Shown: positions 37,250 through 46,526, counted from the first letter of the stretch. The stretch is DNA of 64,000 bases from Pantoea latae (GCF_002077695.1 NZ_MWUE01000024.1:42558-106557); one strand, 5' to 3'. Notes: generated by a model from the letters alone, not told the origin. Numbers and translations are program-made.

Positions 37250-37742
37250 TGCCAACATTCTCATCGATCTGGAAGAGGGCGAGCTGATTCGCTCTCTGTT
37301 TCAGCTGCCTTACCGGTTCACGGTGCCTGATTTACTCTTTTATGACGAGCTGGCGGAGCATCATGCTGATCTGCTGGAGCAGGGTCTGCTTCTCGGCGAG
37401 ATGACGCCGCAAACGCTGCGCTACGTCAGCCAGCTGGTGATGCGCGTGCAGGGTCCCAGCCGCTATGATTGCTTCGCTCTGGCGCTGGCGAAGCAGGAAA
37501 ACTGCCCGTTGCTCACGGGCGATAAAGCATTGCGAATGGCGGCGAAGGCTGAACAGGTCGAGGTCAGAGGCACGCTGTGGCTGGTGGAAGAGATGGTACG
37601 CTACGCCATCATCGATCGCGCTGCCGCCCATCGCGCCTATTCACTGATGCGCGCGAGCGGCAGGCGTTTACCCTGGGAGATGGCGTTTCAGCGCCTGTCC
37701 GATGAGCTGGCGGACCTTAGCGACTCGCAGCCAGGCAGTTAA
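37230..37742 (+). CDS. PIN-domain protein, module 1 (putative RNase toxin)
   Basis: A 170-residue PIN-fold protein. The first strand and acidic residue are LILISDANILIDLEEG; further acidic positions fall in FYDELAEHH, SRYDCFALALAK and LLTGDKALRMAA, as in VapC-like nucleases. The start is ATG 37230, inside the end of the XRE-ImmA gene (20-base overlap, different frame). PIN proteins usually cleave tRNA or mRNA and are held in check by a partner. No small VapB-type antitoxin is present, so the XRE-ImmA protein is the only candidate partner. Its stop overlaps the converging MFS gene stop by 4 bases. Confidence 0.8.
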   Translation: MLILISDANILIDLEEGELIRSLFQLPYRFTVPDLLFYDELAEHHADLLEQGLLLGEMTPQTLRYVSQLVMRVQGPSRYDCFALALAKQENCPLLTGDKALRMAAKAEQVEVRGTLWLVEEMVRYAIIDRAAAHRAYSLMRASGRRLPWEMAFQRLSDELADLSDSQPGS

Positions 37743-39151
37743 ATATTCTCCAGATCGATACCGCGCGTTTTCGGCCCATAAATCCCCACCGACAGCATCA
37801 CCATCAGCATACTCAGCACGATAAAGGCGATAACGCCCTGGCTGCCCGCATACTGCAAAATCATTCCGATCAGAATGCTGCTGAACACCGTCGAGAGGCG
37901 GCTAAAGGAGTAGCAAAAGCCGACCGCGCGGGCGCGGATATGGGTGGGGAAAATCTCCGTCTGGTAGGCGTGATAGCTAAAGGTCAGCCAGGCGTTGGAG
38001 TAGGTGATGAGAAAGCCGCAAAGGATCAGCATTACCGGGCTGGTCTGAAAAGCGAACAGCGTGCCGAACACCACCGTCATCAGGCAGGATAAAACGATCT
38101 GCCATTTGTTCTCGATCTTATCGGCGTAGCGGCTGCAAATCAGCGAGCCGAGCGGGTAGGCGAGGGTGATAAAAAAGGCGTAGAGCAGGCTATGGGTCAC
38201 GGTCGCGCCCTTGCCGGACAGCAGCGCCGGCAGCCAGTTGCCGAAGCCGAAAAAGCCGATCGCCTGAAAGAAGTTCATCACAACCAGCATCAGGGTGCGC
38301 TTGCGGTAGGCCGGCGCCCAGATCTCGCTGAACCGACCGCGTGTCGGCAGCTGCGCCGCCGCGTCATCCGGCGGGAAGTCAGCGCCAGGCGCAACGCCGC
38401 AGCGTTTCTCCATCGCGCTCAGCACCTGATGCGCCTCCTGATGGCGTCCCTGCTGCGCCAGCCAGCGCGCCGACTCCGGCAGATCCTTGCGGATAAACCA
38501 GATCGCCAGCGAACAGACCGCGCCCGCGATCACCACCCAGCGCCAGCCCTCCAGGCTTAACAGCGTCTGCGGCACCAGCCACCAGGACATCAGCGCCACC
38601 GTCGGCACAGAGAGAAACTGTACAAAAAATGAAAAAGCGAAGGCGCGGCTGCGCAGATGCGTCGGTACCCACTCCGAGAGGTAGGTGTCGATGGTGACCA
38701 GTTCGATGCCGAGGCCGATGCCTACCAGAAAGCGAAACAGAATAATCATCTCTGCGCTCTGCTGAAACGCCATCAGCAGCGAGAAAATGCCATACCACGC
38801 CAGCGCGCACATAAAGGTCAGGCGGCGGCCGAAGCGGTCGGCATAGGGCGCGAGCAGGCTGGCGCCGACAAACAGGCCGAGAAAGGTAGCAGAGGCGAAG
38901 GCGGCCTGATCGGCAATGCCGAACACGCCTGCGCTGCCGGTGTGGAACACGCCCGCGGCCAGCAAACCTGAGCTGATATAGCCGGTTTCAAACAGATCGT
39001 AGAGTTCAAAGAAGCCGCCGAGCGCCAGCAGCGTAATAAAACGCCACAGTCCGCGCGATGAAGGCAGCGCGTCGATGCGCCCCGCTAAGCTGTTATGCGG
39101 CGACGGCGCAGCGAACCCCGGCGCCATCCCTGGAGTGCAGGTGGTTGTCAT
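37739..39151 (-). CDS. MFS metabolite:H+ transporter (sugar-porter-like)
   Basis: A 470-residue 12-span major facilitator related to the YaaU/YdjE/YdjK-type transporters. ADRFGRRLTF lies after span 2, GLGIELVTIDTYLSEWVPTHLRSRAFA in span 4/loop, PESARWL before the central loop, and PTHIRARAVGFCYSFSRL in the second half. The central loop is about 60 residues. The substrate is unknown; relatives take up organic acids, sugars or aromatic acids. No linked enzyme identifies it. A perfect 14-bp palindrome about 150 bases upstream may be an operator. Confidence 0.72.
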   Translation of the reverse strand: MTTTCTPGMAPGFAAPSPHNSLAGRIDALPSSRGLWRFITLLALGGFFELYDLFETGYISSGLLAAGVFHTGSAGVFGIADQAAFASATFLGLFVGASLLAPYADRFGRRLTFMCALAWYGIFSLLMAFQQSAEMIILFRFLVGIGLGIELVTIDTYLSEWVPTHLRSRAFAFSFFVQFLSVPTVALMSWWLVPQTLLSLEGWRWVVIAGAVCSLAIWFIRKDLPESARWLAQQGRHQEAHQVLSAMEKRCGVAPGADFPPDDAAAQLPTRGRFSEIWAPAYRKRTLMLVVMNFFQAIGFFGFGNWLPALLSGKGATVTHSLLYAFFITLAYPLGSLICSRYADKIENKWQIVLSCLMTVVFGTLFAFQTSPVMLILCGFLITYSNAWLTFSYHAYQTEIFPTHIRARAVGFCYSFSRLSTVFSSILIGMILQYAGSQGVIAFIVLSMLMVMLSVGIYGPKTRGIDLENI

Positions 39152-39298
39152 GATGTTGTGAACCTCGGTGTGACGATGTTTGCCTGTCCCGCTAACGGCG
39201 TGGCGATGTTGTAAAAATAATTAACCGTTAGCAAGCGAAGAGAGAGCAGAATAATCAATTCGGCGATCCTTGCCGAGAGGGTTGTTAGTGAGTATTTA

Positions 39299-39312
39299 GC
39301 AACGTACGTTGC
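39299..39312. promoter_or_regulatory. Palindrome GCAACGTACGTTGC
   Basis: A perfect 14-bp symmetrical sequence in the 187 bases between the MFS start and the abgT stop, on the upstream side of the MFS gene. It looks like a dimeric repressor site, but I cannot name the regulator. Confidence 0.4.
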
Positions 39313-39338
39313 ACTTTTCGCCGTCCCTGGCGAAGCCG

Positions 39339-40859
39339 CTACGGCATCTGCGGCCAGACGCCCGGACCGATAGGCAGACCCAGCGCATACCAGGCGAGCA
39401 GCAGCGCGATCCAGGTGATAAAAAACACCAGCGGGTAGGGGAAAATCAGCACGTAATAGGTGCCGAGCTGCGCCTCCTTCTGGTAGCGCTGCAGGAAAGA
39501 GAGAAACAGCGGCAGAAAGGGCGACATCGGCGCCAGCGGCAGCACCGCCGAGTCGGCGATGCGGAAGATCATCTGGGCGAAAGCGGGATGAAAACCGAGC
39601 AGCATAAACATCGGCACGAACACCGGGGCGAGGATCGACCAGATGGCCGAGCCGCTGGCGATAAACATGCAGAGAAACGCCGACAGAAACATCAGGCCGA
39701 GAAAGGCGGGCGCGCCGCTGATGCCCGCGCTCTCCAGCACGTCAGTCAGCCCGATGGCCATAAACTTGCCCATGTTGCTCCAGTTGAAGAAGGCGACGAA
39801 CTGCGACAGCGGAAACACCATCACGATAAAGCCCGCCATGCTCTTCATCGGCTCCACCAGCAGCTGCGGAATATCGTCCGGGCGGCGGATCTGCTTCGTC
39901 ACCGCGCCATAGACGATCGCCACCACAAAGAAGAACAGGATGATGATCGGCACAATGCCCTTAATAAAGGGCGACGGCACGATACCGCCGGTTTTCGGAT
40001 CGCGCAGCGGCGCGTGTTCCGGCACCACCAGCAGCGCCATCACGCCGATAAACAGCAGCGCCGCGATGCCCGCCGCGCGCAGGCCGCGATTTTCCAGCGG
40101 CGTCAGCGCCGCCAGTCGCTCGCTGCTGCCTTCTTGCCACAGCGGCAGGCGCGGTTCGACAAATTTGTCGGTGAGAATGGCGCCCGCCACGGTCAGCACG
40201 ATCACCGAGGTGGCCATAAAGAACCAGTTGTCGATCACGCTGACGTGCACCGTGTCGCTCACCGCCTTCGCCGCCTCGGTGCTGATGCCAGAGAGCAGCA
40301 CGTCGGTGGTGACGATCAGCAGGTTGGCGGTAAAGCCGGAGGCGACGCCGGCGATGGCCGCCAGCAGGCCCGCCACTGGATGACGCCCCACGGCGAGAAA
40401 GATCAGCGCGCCGAGCGGCGGCATCACCACCAGCGCGGCATCAGAGGAGATATGGCTGAAAAAGGCGATAAACAGCACCATATAGCTGGCGTAGCGGCGG
40501 CTGACGCGCGACGCCATCTTCACCATCAGCGACTGCAGCAGGCCGACCCTTTCCGCCAGACCCGCGCCGAGCACCAGCGCCAGAATCGAGCCGAGCGGCG
40601 TAAAGCCGCTGAAGTTTTTAATGATGTTGGGCAGGATCCACTGCAGCCCCGCGACGCTCAGCAGATTGTTGACGCGCACCAGCTCGCCGCTGACCGGATT
40701 TTTCACTGCCAGATCGAGGCTGCTGATAATGGCTGTCGCCACCATCAGCACCACAATCAGATAAACAAACAGCAGAAAGGGATTCGGCACTTTATTGCCG
40801 ACCCGCTCGATCCAGCCGAACACTTTCCCAGGGCTGCGATTCTCCGACATTAGGGTCAT
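39339..40859 (-). CDS. abgT: p-Aminobenzoyl-glutamate transporter AbgT
   Basis: A 506-residue AbgT-family permease (E. coli 508) that matches E. coli AbgT closely: VPNPFLLFVYLIVVLMVATAI, PLGSILALVLGAGLAERVGLL, GFTANLLIVTTDVLLSGISTEAA, FNWSNMGKFMAIGLTDVLESAG and SGSAIWSILAPVFVPMFMLLG. It imports p-aminobenzoyl-glutamate, a folate breakdown product; some family members export sulfonamides. It is the last gene of abgA-abgB-abgT, 76 bases after abgB. Confidence 0.94.
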   Translation of the reverse strand: MTLMSENRSPGKVFGWIERVGNKVPNPFLLFVYLIVVLMVATAIISSLDLAVKNPVSGELVRVNNLLSVAGLQWILPNIIKNFSGFTPLGSILALVLGAGLAERVGLLQSLMVKMASRVSRRYASYMVLFIAFFSHISSDAALVVMPPLGALIFLAVGRHPVAGLLAAIAGVASGFTANLLIVTTDVLLSGISTEAAKAVSDTVHVSVIDNWFFMATSVIVLTVAGAILTDKFVEPRLPLWQEGSSERLAALTPLENRGLRAAGIAALLFIGVMALLVVPEHAPLRDPKTGGIVPSPFIKGIVPIIILFFFVVAIVYGAVTKQIRRPDDIPQLLVEPMKSMAGFIVMVFPLSQFVAFFNWSNMGKFMAIGLTDVLESAGISGAPAFLGLMFLSAFLCMFIASGSAIWSILAPVFVPMFMLLGFHPAFAQMIFRIADSAVLPLAPMSPFLPLFLSFLQRYQKEAQLGTYYVLIFPYPLVFFITWIALLLAWYALGLPIGPGVWPQMP

Positions 40860-40935
40860 GATATTCCTCGTCTTGTATGGTCGTGTTTGCGTTTTTTATT
40901 GTGTTATCGGTCCGCGCCTGCGGCGCGGCCGCGGC

Positions 40936-42378
40936 TCAGTTGGCCAGTTTTGAAGGCGTCACGCCTTCGGGAATCGGACAGCTATAGGGCTGCGCGCGGC
41001 GCGCCCGTCTAAATTCATCGCGGCAGCGTTCCAGCGCCTCTTCATCGGTGAGCAGATCCAGCACCGTGGCGGCCATCACCTTAGCCGCCAGCAGCATGCC
41101 CTTATGCGCGATGCTGGTGCGGCCCTGCGCCACCAGCTGCCAGGTGTGCAGCGGCGTGCCGAAGGTGAAGCAGGGCGCAAAGCACTGCGCCACCGGCGTC
41201 ACCCAGCTGACGTCGCCGACGTCGGTTGAGCCGTAGAGCAGCTCGCGCGTCGCGGCGCAGGGCGCCACCTCGTCCATCAGCAGCTTGTCGCCGTGCGCCT
41301 CAATCCAGGCCGCGCCCGCCTCGCCGCCGGTGCGCGCCGCGTTAAGCCGCGCGTTGCGCAGATCGTCCTCGCTGAGCGTGGCGCGGATCTCGGCGGCGAA
41401 GGCGCGCTCGCTGTCGCTGTAGTGCGGCAGGCCAAAGTGATGCAAATAGCGCTCCATCACCGCCTCCAGCGCGCGGTTCGGCACGTAGTTAGAGCACGCC
41501 TTATCGAAGCGCACGGTGAGCTGGGTGTCGGTCATCAGCGCCGCGCCTTTGGCGATATTGATCACGCGCTGGTAGATTTCCTGCGCCTGCGGCAGCTCCG
41601 GCGCGCGGATCAGGTAGAGCACCTCGGCGTCGGCCTGCACCACGTTGGGCGAGACGCCGCCGCTGTTGGTCACCGCATAGTGCAGCCGCGCCTCCTGCAC
41701 GATATGCTCGCGCAGGAAGTTGGCGCCGGTGTTCATCAGCGTTACCGCATCAAGCGCGCTGCGCCCCAGATGCGGCGAATTGGCAGCGTGCGCCGCCACG
41801 CCCTTAAAGTGAAACGCCGCCTGAATATTGGCGAGGGTGCTGAGGTTGAACAGGCCGCTAAAGCCCTCGGGATGCCAGGTGACGGCGGCGTCGACGTCGT
41901 CGAACAGCCCCTCGCGCACCATAAAGGTTTTGCCGGAGCCGCCCTCTTCGCCGGGGCAGCCGTAAAAGCGCAGCGTGCCGCGCCCGCCGTGCTGCTCGCG
42001 CCACGCCTTGAGTGCGAACGCCGCCGCCACGCCGGCGGTGCCGAGCAGATTATGACCGCAGCCGTGGCCGTTGCCGTTCTGCTCCAGCGGCTCTGGCCGC
42101 GCGCAGCCCGCCCGCTGGCTCAGCCCGGCCAGCGCGTCGAACTCGCCGAGAATGGCGATCACCGGCTTGCCTTCGCCCAGGCTGGCGACGAAGGCGGTCT
42201 CAATATTGCCGACGCCGCGCGTGACGGCGAAGCCCTCGCGCTCCAGCGCGTCGGCCAGCAGCGCGCTGGAGCGGGTTTCGGCGAAGCGGGTTTCCGGCGT
42301 GTCCCAGATGGCGTCGCTGAGGGCGGTAAAGCGCGCCTGGCTGGCGTCGATATAGTCGGCAAGGAAATCTGCGTTCAT
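40936..42378 (-). CDS. abgB: p-Aminobenzoyl-glutamate hydrolase subunit B
   Basis: A 480-residue M20D peptidase (E. coli AbgB 481). Metal-binding motifs include GEFDALAGLSQ, GHGCGHNLLGTAGVAAAFALK with the zinc histidines and YGCPGEEGGSGK with the catalytic Glu. TDVGDVSWVTP follows later in the chain. With AbgA it forms the hydrolase that splits p-aminobenzoyl-glutamate into p-aminobenzoate and glutamate. Its start overlaps the abgA stop by 4 bases (ATGA). Confidence 0.93.
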   Translation of the reverse strand: MNADFLADYIDASQARFTALSDAIWDTPETRFAETRSSALLADALEREGFAVTRGVGNIETAFVASLGEGKPVIAILGEFDALAGLSQRAGCARPEPLEQNGNGHGCGHNLLGTAGVAAAFALKAWREQHGGRGTLRFYGCPGEEGGSGKTFMVREGLFDDVDAAVTWHPEGFSGLFNLSTLANIQAAFHFKGVAAHAANSPHLGRSALDAVTLMNTGANFLREHIVQEARLHYAVTNSGGVSPNVVQADAEVLYLIRAPELPQAQEIYQRVINIAKGAALMTDTQLTVRFDKACSNYVPNRALEAVMERYLHHFGLPHYSDSERAFAAEIRATLSEDDLRNARLNAARTGGEAGAAWIEAHGDKLLMDEVAPCAATRELLYGSTDVGDVSWVTPVAQCFAPCFTFGTPLHTWQLVAQGRTSIAHKGMLLAAKVMAATVLDLLTDEEALERCRDEFRRARRAQPYSCPIPEGVTPSKLAN

Positions 42379-43688
42379 CGCGCACCGCCGAACTGCGCCT
42401 GGTTGAGCGCCAGCGTTGCCAGCATCTGCACCGCTTTACCCATTACGCCTTCGTCAAAGTCGAACTTCGCATTGTGATGGCCCGCCGCCAGCTCGCAGCC
42501 GAAAATCGCGTAGGTCGCCTGACCGCCGCGCTGCTTGACGCGCTCCATCATGTAGGTGGCGTCCTCTGAACCGGCCGCCTGCGCCTTGCGATCCACCACC
42601 GAGTCGAAGATGCCGAGCGCCTCCGCCTGCTGGTGAAGAAAGTCGACCCAGGGCTGGGTCGGCGTGCAGCTGCGCGCCGCGCCCATCAGTTTCACCTCAT
42701 ACTCCACGCCGTACATCGCCGCCGCGCCGGCGATAATGCGCAGCGCCTGCTGGTAGATGTCGTCGTTGACCTGATTGCTGACGCCGCGCGTCTCAACCTT
42801 CATCAGCGCGGTGTCGGCCACCACGTTGCGCCCGGTTCCCGCCTGCAGCACGCCGACGTTAACGCGCGCCACGCCGCCGCTGTGCTGCGGCAGGCCGTGC
42901 AGCCCCAGCGTCGCCTGCGCCGCCGCCAGCAGGGCGTTGCGGCCCTCTTCAGGCTTGCCGCCCGCGTGCGCGCCGACGCCGGTAAAATGGACGTCCAGCT
43001 TGGTGGTGGCGAGAAAGCTGTCGCTGCCGCACACCAGCTCGCCCGCCGGCACGCCGGTGCCGAGATGAATGGCGGTAAAGAGATCGACATCGTCCACCAC
43101 GCCCGCCGCCACCATCGCCTTCGCGCCGCGCACGCCCTCTTCGGCGGGCTGGAAGATCAGCTTGATGGTGCCGCTTAGCTGCGATTTCATCGCCATCAGC
43201 ACGCGGGCGAGCGCCAGCCCGATAGTGGTATGGCCGTCGTGGCCGCAGGCGTGCATCATGCCGGCGTTGCAGGAGGCGAAACCCTCGCGCTGCGGCAGGT
43301 GATCGGGTGCCTGGCTCTCGTTAAGATCCAGCGCGTCCATATCGACGCGGAAGCCCATCACCGGGCCGGGGCGACCGGTCTCCAGCGTGGCGACGATGCC
43401 GCAAAAGCCGCCGGAGAAGTGGGACAGCCACTGCGGCAGCGCGCCCTGCTGTAGCGCGCGCGCCTCCTGCTGCTTCAGCGTCTCGGCGTCGGGCAGCCCC
43501 ATGCGCGCGTCGGCGTCGATCACCTCGCGGCCCAGCTGCAGCCGATAGCCCAGCTGATGCAGCGCGTCGGCCACCCGCGTCGCGGTGCGAAATTCCAGCC
43601 AGCCGGATTCAGCGAACTGATGAAGATCGCGCCGCCAGCTTTGCATCTGCGGCGTCAGCGCCTGGACCTGCTCAGAGAGGGTTGTCAT
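42375..43688 (-). CDS. abgA: p-Aminobenzoyl-glutamate hydrolase subunit A
   Basis: A 437-residue M20D-type amidohydrolase (E. coli AbgA 436). It shows the DMDALDLNES motif, MMHACGHDGHTTIGLALA with the metal histidines, FQPAEEGVRGAKAM with the Glu base, and a dimerisation insert around residues 230-320. It works with AbgB as a heterodimer. It is first in the operon and divergent from abgR, with about 100 bases between starts. Confidence 0.94.
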   Translation of the reverse strand: MTTLSEQVQALTPQMQSWRRDLHQFAESGWLEFRTATRVADALHQLGYRLQLGREVIDADARMGLPDAETLKQQEARALQQGALPQWLSHFSGGFCGIVATLETGRPGPVMGFRVDMDALDLNESQAPDHLPQREGFASCNAGMMHACGHDGHTTIGLALARVLMAMKSQLSGTIKLIFQPAEEGVRGAKAMVAAGVVDDVDLFTAIHLGTGVPAGELVCGSDSFLATTKLDVHFTGVGAHAGGKPEEGRNALLAAAQATLGLHGLPQHSGGVARVNVGVLQAGTGRNVVADTALMKVETRGVSNQVNDDIYQQALRIIAGAAAMYGVEYEVKLMGAARSCTPTQPWVDFLHQQAEALGIFDSVVDRKAQAAGSEDATYMMERVKQRGGQATYAIFGCELAAGHHNAKFDFDEGVMGKAVQMLATLALNQAQFGGAR

Positions 43689-43774
43689 AGGAAATCCTTA
43701 TTGTTGGTTTTTTATGCACAGCCCCGAATTTACACAAGCCTCTCTGGCCGCATAAGATGCAAATATCTTTCTCC

Positions 43775-43793
43775 TGATAAACAATGGTTATCA
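43775..43793. promoter_or_regulatory. Palindrome TGATAA-N7-TTATCA at the abgR start
   Basis: A 19-bp symmetrical site whose right half runs into the abgR start codon at 43793. It lies in the abgR/abgA divergent region and could be an autoregulatory site for AbgR. Confidence 0.4.
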
Positions 43794-44689
43794 TGCCGTC
43801 ACAGCTTAAATTGCATCAGCTACGCGCCTTCGTCGAGGTGGCGCGTCAGGGGAGCATCCGCGCCGCAAGCCGACTTTCCGGTATTTCTCAGCCTGCGCTG
43901 ACCAAAGCGATTCAGGAGCTGGAGCAGGTGTTGGGTGCGCGGCTGTTTATTCGGCGACAGCAGGGTGTGGTGATGACCGACGTGGGTGATAACTTTTTTC
44001 GCCATGCCAGTCTGGTGCTGGAAGAATTACGTGTGGCGCAGGAGGATATTCAGCAGCGGCTTGGACTGGCGGGCGGTCGGGTCAATATCGGCGTCGGCGG
44101 CAGCGTGGCGCGCACCATCATGCCGCAGGTGATCACCCAGTTTCACCGCGAATATCCGCTGGTGCAGGTGCGCATCGTGGAGGGACAGCTGGTGTCGATG
44201 ATCCCGGAGCTGCGCCAGGGCGAGCTGGATTTCACCATCAACACCTACGATCAAAGCCATCTCGATCAGGAGCTGAGCTTTGAGCAGATGATGCAGCGCG
44301 ACTACAAAGTGGTGGTGCGCAAGGGACACCCGATGGAGAGGGCGCGCTCGCTGGCGGAACTGCAGCAGTGCGACTGGACCATGCCGACGCCGAAAGGCAG
44401 CTACTACCGGCTGCTGCATGATCTGTTTGCCGAACGCGGCATGGCGCCGAAGATTGTCGTCTCCTGCGAAACCTTTATGGCCTGCACCAGCCTGGTGGCG
44501 CAGAGCGATTTCGTCAGCATTCTGTCGGTGGACGTCATTAACGATCCGGTGCTGGGCCATCAGCTGGTGGCGCTGGATCTGGACGATCCGCTGCCGAAAG
44601 CGACCTTCTATCTGATCCAGCGCAAGGACACCGCGCTGACGCCGATGAGCGCCTACATGGCGCAGCTGTTTCGCCGCTATTGCCAGTAA
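43793..44689 (+). CDS. abgR: LysR-type regulator AbgR
   Basis: A 298-residue LysR-family regulator close to E. coli AbgR (302): KLHQLRAFVEVARQGSIRAASR, SQPALTKAIQELE, VEGQLVSMIPELRQGELDFTINTY-type blocks and MPTPKGSYYRLL. It is expected to activate abgABT in response to p-aminobenzoyl-glutamate. The ATG at 43793 gives the E. coli-like N-terminus; an in-frame ATG three codons earlier is possible. Neither has a good ribosome binding site. Confidence 0.9.
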   Translation: MPSQLKLHQLRAFVEVARQGSIRAASRLSGISQPALTKAIQELEQVLGARLFIRRQQGVVMTDVGDNFFRHASLVLEELRVAQEDIQQRLGLAGGRVNIGVGGSVARTIMPQVITQFHREYPLVQVRIVEGQLVSMIPELRQGELDFTINTYDQSHLDQELSFEQMMQRDYKVVVRKGHPMERARSLAELQQCDWTMPTPKGSYYRLLHDLFAERGMAPKIVVSCETFMACTSLVAQSDFVSILSVDVINDPVLGHQLVALDLDDPLPKATFYLIQRKDTALTPMSAYMAQLFRRYCQ

Positions 44690-44762
44690 AAACAGCGAGT
44701 AAAGGCGATCGTCTACACTGTTAAGGTGCTGTAAAAAATCCAACCGATAACCGGAGGTGAAG

Positions 44763-45200
44763 ATGCAAGTCAGTCCTTATCTGTTTCTCTATGGCCGTTG
44801 TGAAGAGGCCATCGACTTTTACCTGCAGGCCACCGAGGGAGAGTTGCTCTATAAAATGACGTTCGGCGATATGCCGGACCAGGGCGAACAGGTTGGCGAT
44901 CAATCCGCGCCGCCGCTGCCGCCGGAGAAAATTATGCACGCCCAGCTGCGCATCGGCGAGGGTGAGCTGATGCTGAGCGACGGCAACACCGACCAGCCGC
45001 CGGCATCCGAGCACGCCGGTTACGCGGTCAGCCTGTCGACCACCGATGTCGAGCAGGGTAAAGCCTGGTTTGAGAAACTGTCGGCTGGCGGGAAAGTAAC
45101 GACGCCGTGGCAGGAGACCTTCTGGTCAAACGGCTTCGCGATGTTTATCGATAAGTTCGGTATTCCGTGGCGTATTAACGTAGAGAAGCCGCAGGAATAA
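44763..45200 (+). CDS. yjdN: VOC-family protein YjdN (PhnB-like)
   Basis: A 145-residue vicinal-oxygen-chelate fold protein similar to E. coli YjdN/PhnB: SPYLFLYGRCEEAIDFY, ELLYKMTFGDMP, HAQLRIGEGELMLSD and the C-terminal PWQETFWSNGFAMFIDKFGIPWRINV. The activity of the family is not established. Despite the PhnB name it is not linked to a phosphonate operon here. GGAGGT precedes the ATG at 44763; a GTG two codons earlier overlaps that site and is less likely. Confidence 0.9.
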   Translation: MQVSPYLFLYGRCEEAIDFYLQATEGELLYKMTFGDMPDQGEQVGDQSAPPLPPEKIMHAQLRIGEGELMLSDGNTDQPPASEHAGYAVSLSTTDVEQGKAWFEKLSAGGKVTTPWQETFWSNGFAMFIDKFGIPWRINVEKPQE

Positions 45201-45248
45201 GTGCTCGCCAGGCCTTTCTTATAAACGGCTGAACAAGCTTGCAAGCGG

Positions 45249-45426
45249 GAGAGCCAGCCCGAGGAGCAAAGCGTCCTGCGCCATGGACAAAAACGCCGGG
45301 AGCGTTTTTGAACAACGCATCGCGTTGGCCCGGCAACGGGCGCACCTCAGGGATGAGGTGCGTATCCGCGCAGGCCGAGCTGGCAGGGATGCCGCTTTTT
45401 GCGTCTTTGCGATCGGGCTGGCTCTC
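45249..45426. repeat. Dispersed hairpin-rich repeat, copy B, with 14-bp terminal inverted repeats
   Basis: A 178-bp element bounded by GAGAGCCAGCCCGA (45249-45262) and its exact reverse complement (45413-45426). The interior aligns with copy A at 18554-18723. Internal hairpins are AAAAACGC/GCGTTTTT, ACCTCA/TGAGGT around GGGA, and GGCA/TGCC around GGGA. It has no coding capacity, so it looks like a MITE-type or extragenic palindromic element. No flanking target duplication was evident. It lies between yjdN and tsx, where it may also serve as 3' hairpins. Confidence 0.88.
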
Positions 45427-45469
45427 ACGCGACAGCACTGTTTCTAAGCGTGCAATTAGCCCGCTTTTA

Positions 45470-46336
45470 TCAGAAGTTATAACCCGCCACCAGGTAGTAA
45501 CCCCAGCCGGTTGATTTCACTTCAAACGGTCCGCGACCAAAGTTCAGCTCCTGACCATCCGCCCACTGGCCGCCGTTGTGGAAATAACGCGCCACGGCAG
45601 AAATATGCCAGTGATCGTAACCCAGCGACAGAATATGGCTGGAGGCGATAGAGTTGCTGGTGCGTGACGCGTCTGACTTGTCGCGCAGATCGGAGCCCCA
45701 GTCGAAGTTAGTAAAGCCGATATAGCTCAGGTTGCCGCCCCACAGCGTGGTGATCGGCACCATATATTTCACCTTGAAGCGATAGCCATCCCAGCTGTTC
45801 TCATTCGCCGCGCCGTAGTTTTCCCACTGATATTTGGCGTAGACGTTCAGCGACAGGCCGACGTCGCTGTGCGTGTCGATGTCGGTGCCGAGACCCATAT
45901 ACCAGGTGTTCTGACGGTTATCGCTGTTACGGCCCATATCGTAGATATAGTTGTTGGCGAAATACCACTCTTTGAACGGGCCGAACGCCAGGCTGGTGCC
46001 GGTCAGCTTATCGATGGAGAAACGCGGCTCAATTTCCATAAACATCGGCGAACCGTGGTCGAAAATGCCGTTGGCGTTGCTGTTGCCCATGCCGAAAAAG
46101 TTGGTCAGGTCGAGGTAGCCGTAAAAATCGAACCAGTCTTTTTTGGCGAAGGCTTCATATTCCAGATAGACGTCGTTATTGAACTGCGGTCCGAAGCGGG
46201 TGTGATAGCTGCCTACCACGTTAACGCTCTGATGCCACCAGTCGGAGAGGTATTGCGGGTCGCTTTCGGCAGCCTGCGCGCCGCTGCTCAGGGACGTCGC
46301 CAGCAAGGCGCCTGCTATCAAGGTTTTAAATTTCAT
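45470..46336 (-). CDS. tsx: Nucleoside-specific outer membrane channel Tsx
   Basis: A 288-residue outer membrane beta-barrel. The signal peptide ([22 protein letters not shown]) precedes the mature start [20 protein letters not shown], which is nearly the E. coli Tsx sequence. Further matches are [42 protein letters not shown] and the final AGYNF. It admits nucleosides and deoxynucleosides. ATG 46336 is preferred to an upstream ATG five codons earlier because it gives the family signal peptide. A CRP-like site lies about 190 bases upstream; E. coli tsx is controlled by CRP-CytR and DeoR. Confidence 0.94.
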   Translation of the reverse strand: MKFKTLIAGALLATSLSSGAQAAESDPQYLSDWWHQSVNVVGSYHTRFGPQFNNDVYLEYEAFAKKDWFDFYGYLDLTNFFGMGNSNANGIFDHGSPMFMEIEPRFSIDKLTGTSLAFGPFKEWYFANNYIYDMGRNSDNRQNTWYMGLGTDIDTHSDVGLSLNVYAKYQWENYGAANENSWDGYRFKVKYMVPITTLWGGNLSYIGFTNFDWGSDLRDKSDASRTSNSIASSHILSLGYDHWHISAVARYFHNGGQWADGQELNFGRGPFEVKSTGWGYYLVAGYNF

Positions 46337-46526
46337 TATCATTAACCACATGCTTTCGACCGCGCATGGACGCAGTCAAGGTGAAATCGATCCCAGAGTG
46401 GGCGGCGAAGATGTAACCGTTTTTTACAGCCGGTTTTAGACCTGCGTAGCCTGACCGTTACAGGGCGATAGAAAATAGATTTTGCTCACGTTTGTCAAAA
46501 TGTGTTGCATTGCATTTACGTGAAAA

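Noticed and set aside
39309..40853. 514-codon open frame antisense to abgT
   Set aside because: No conserved motif and biased composition; abgT is well supported.
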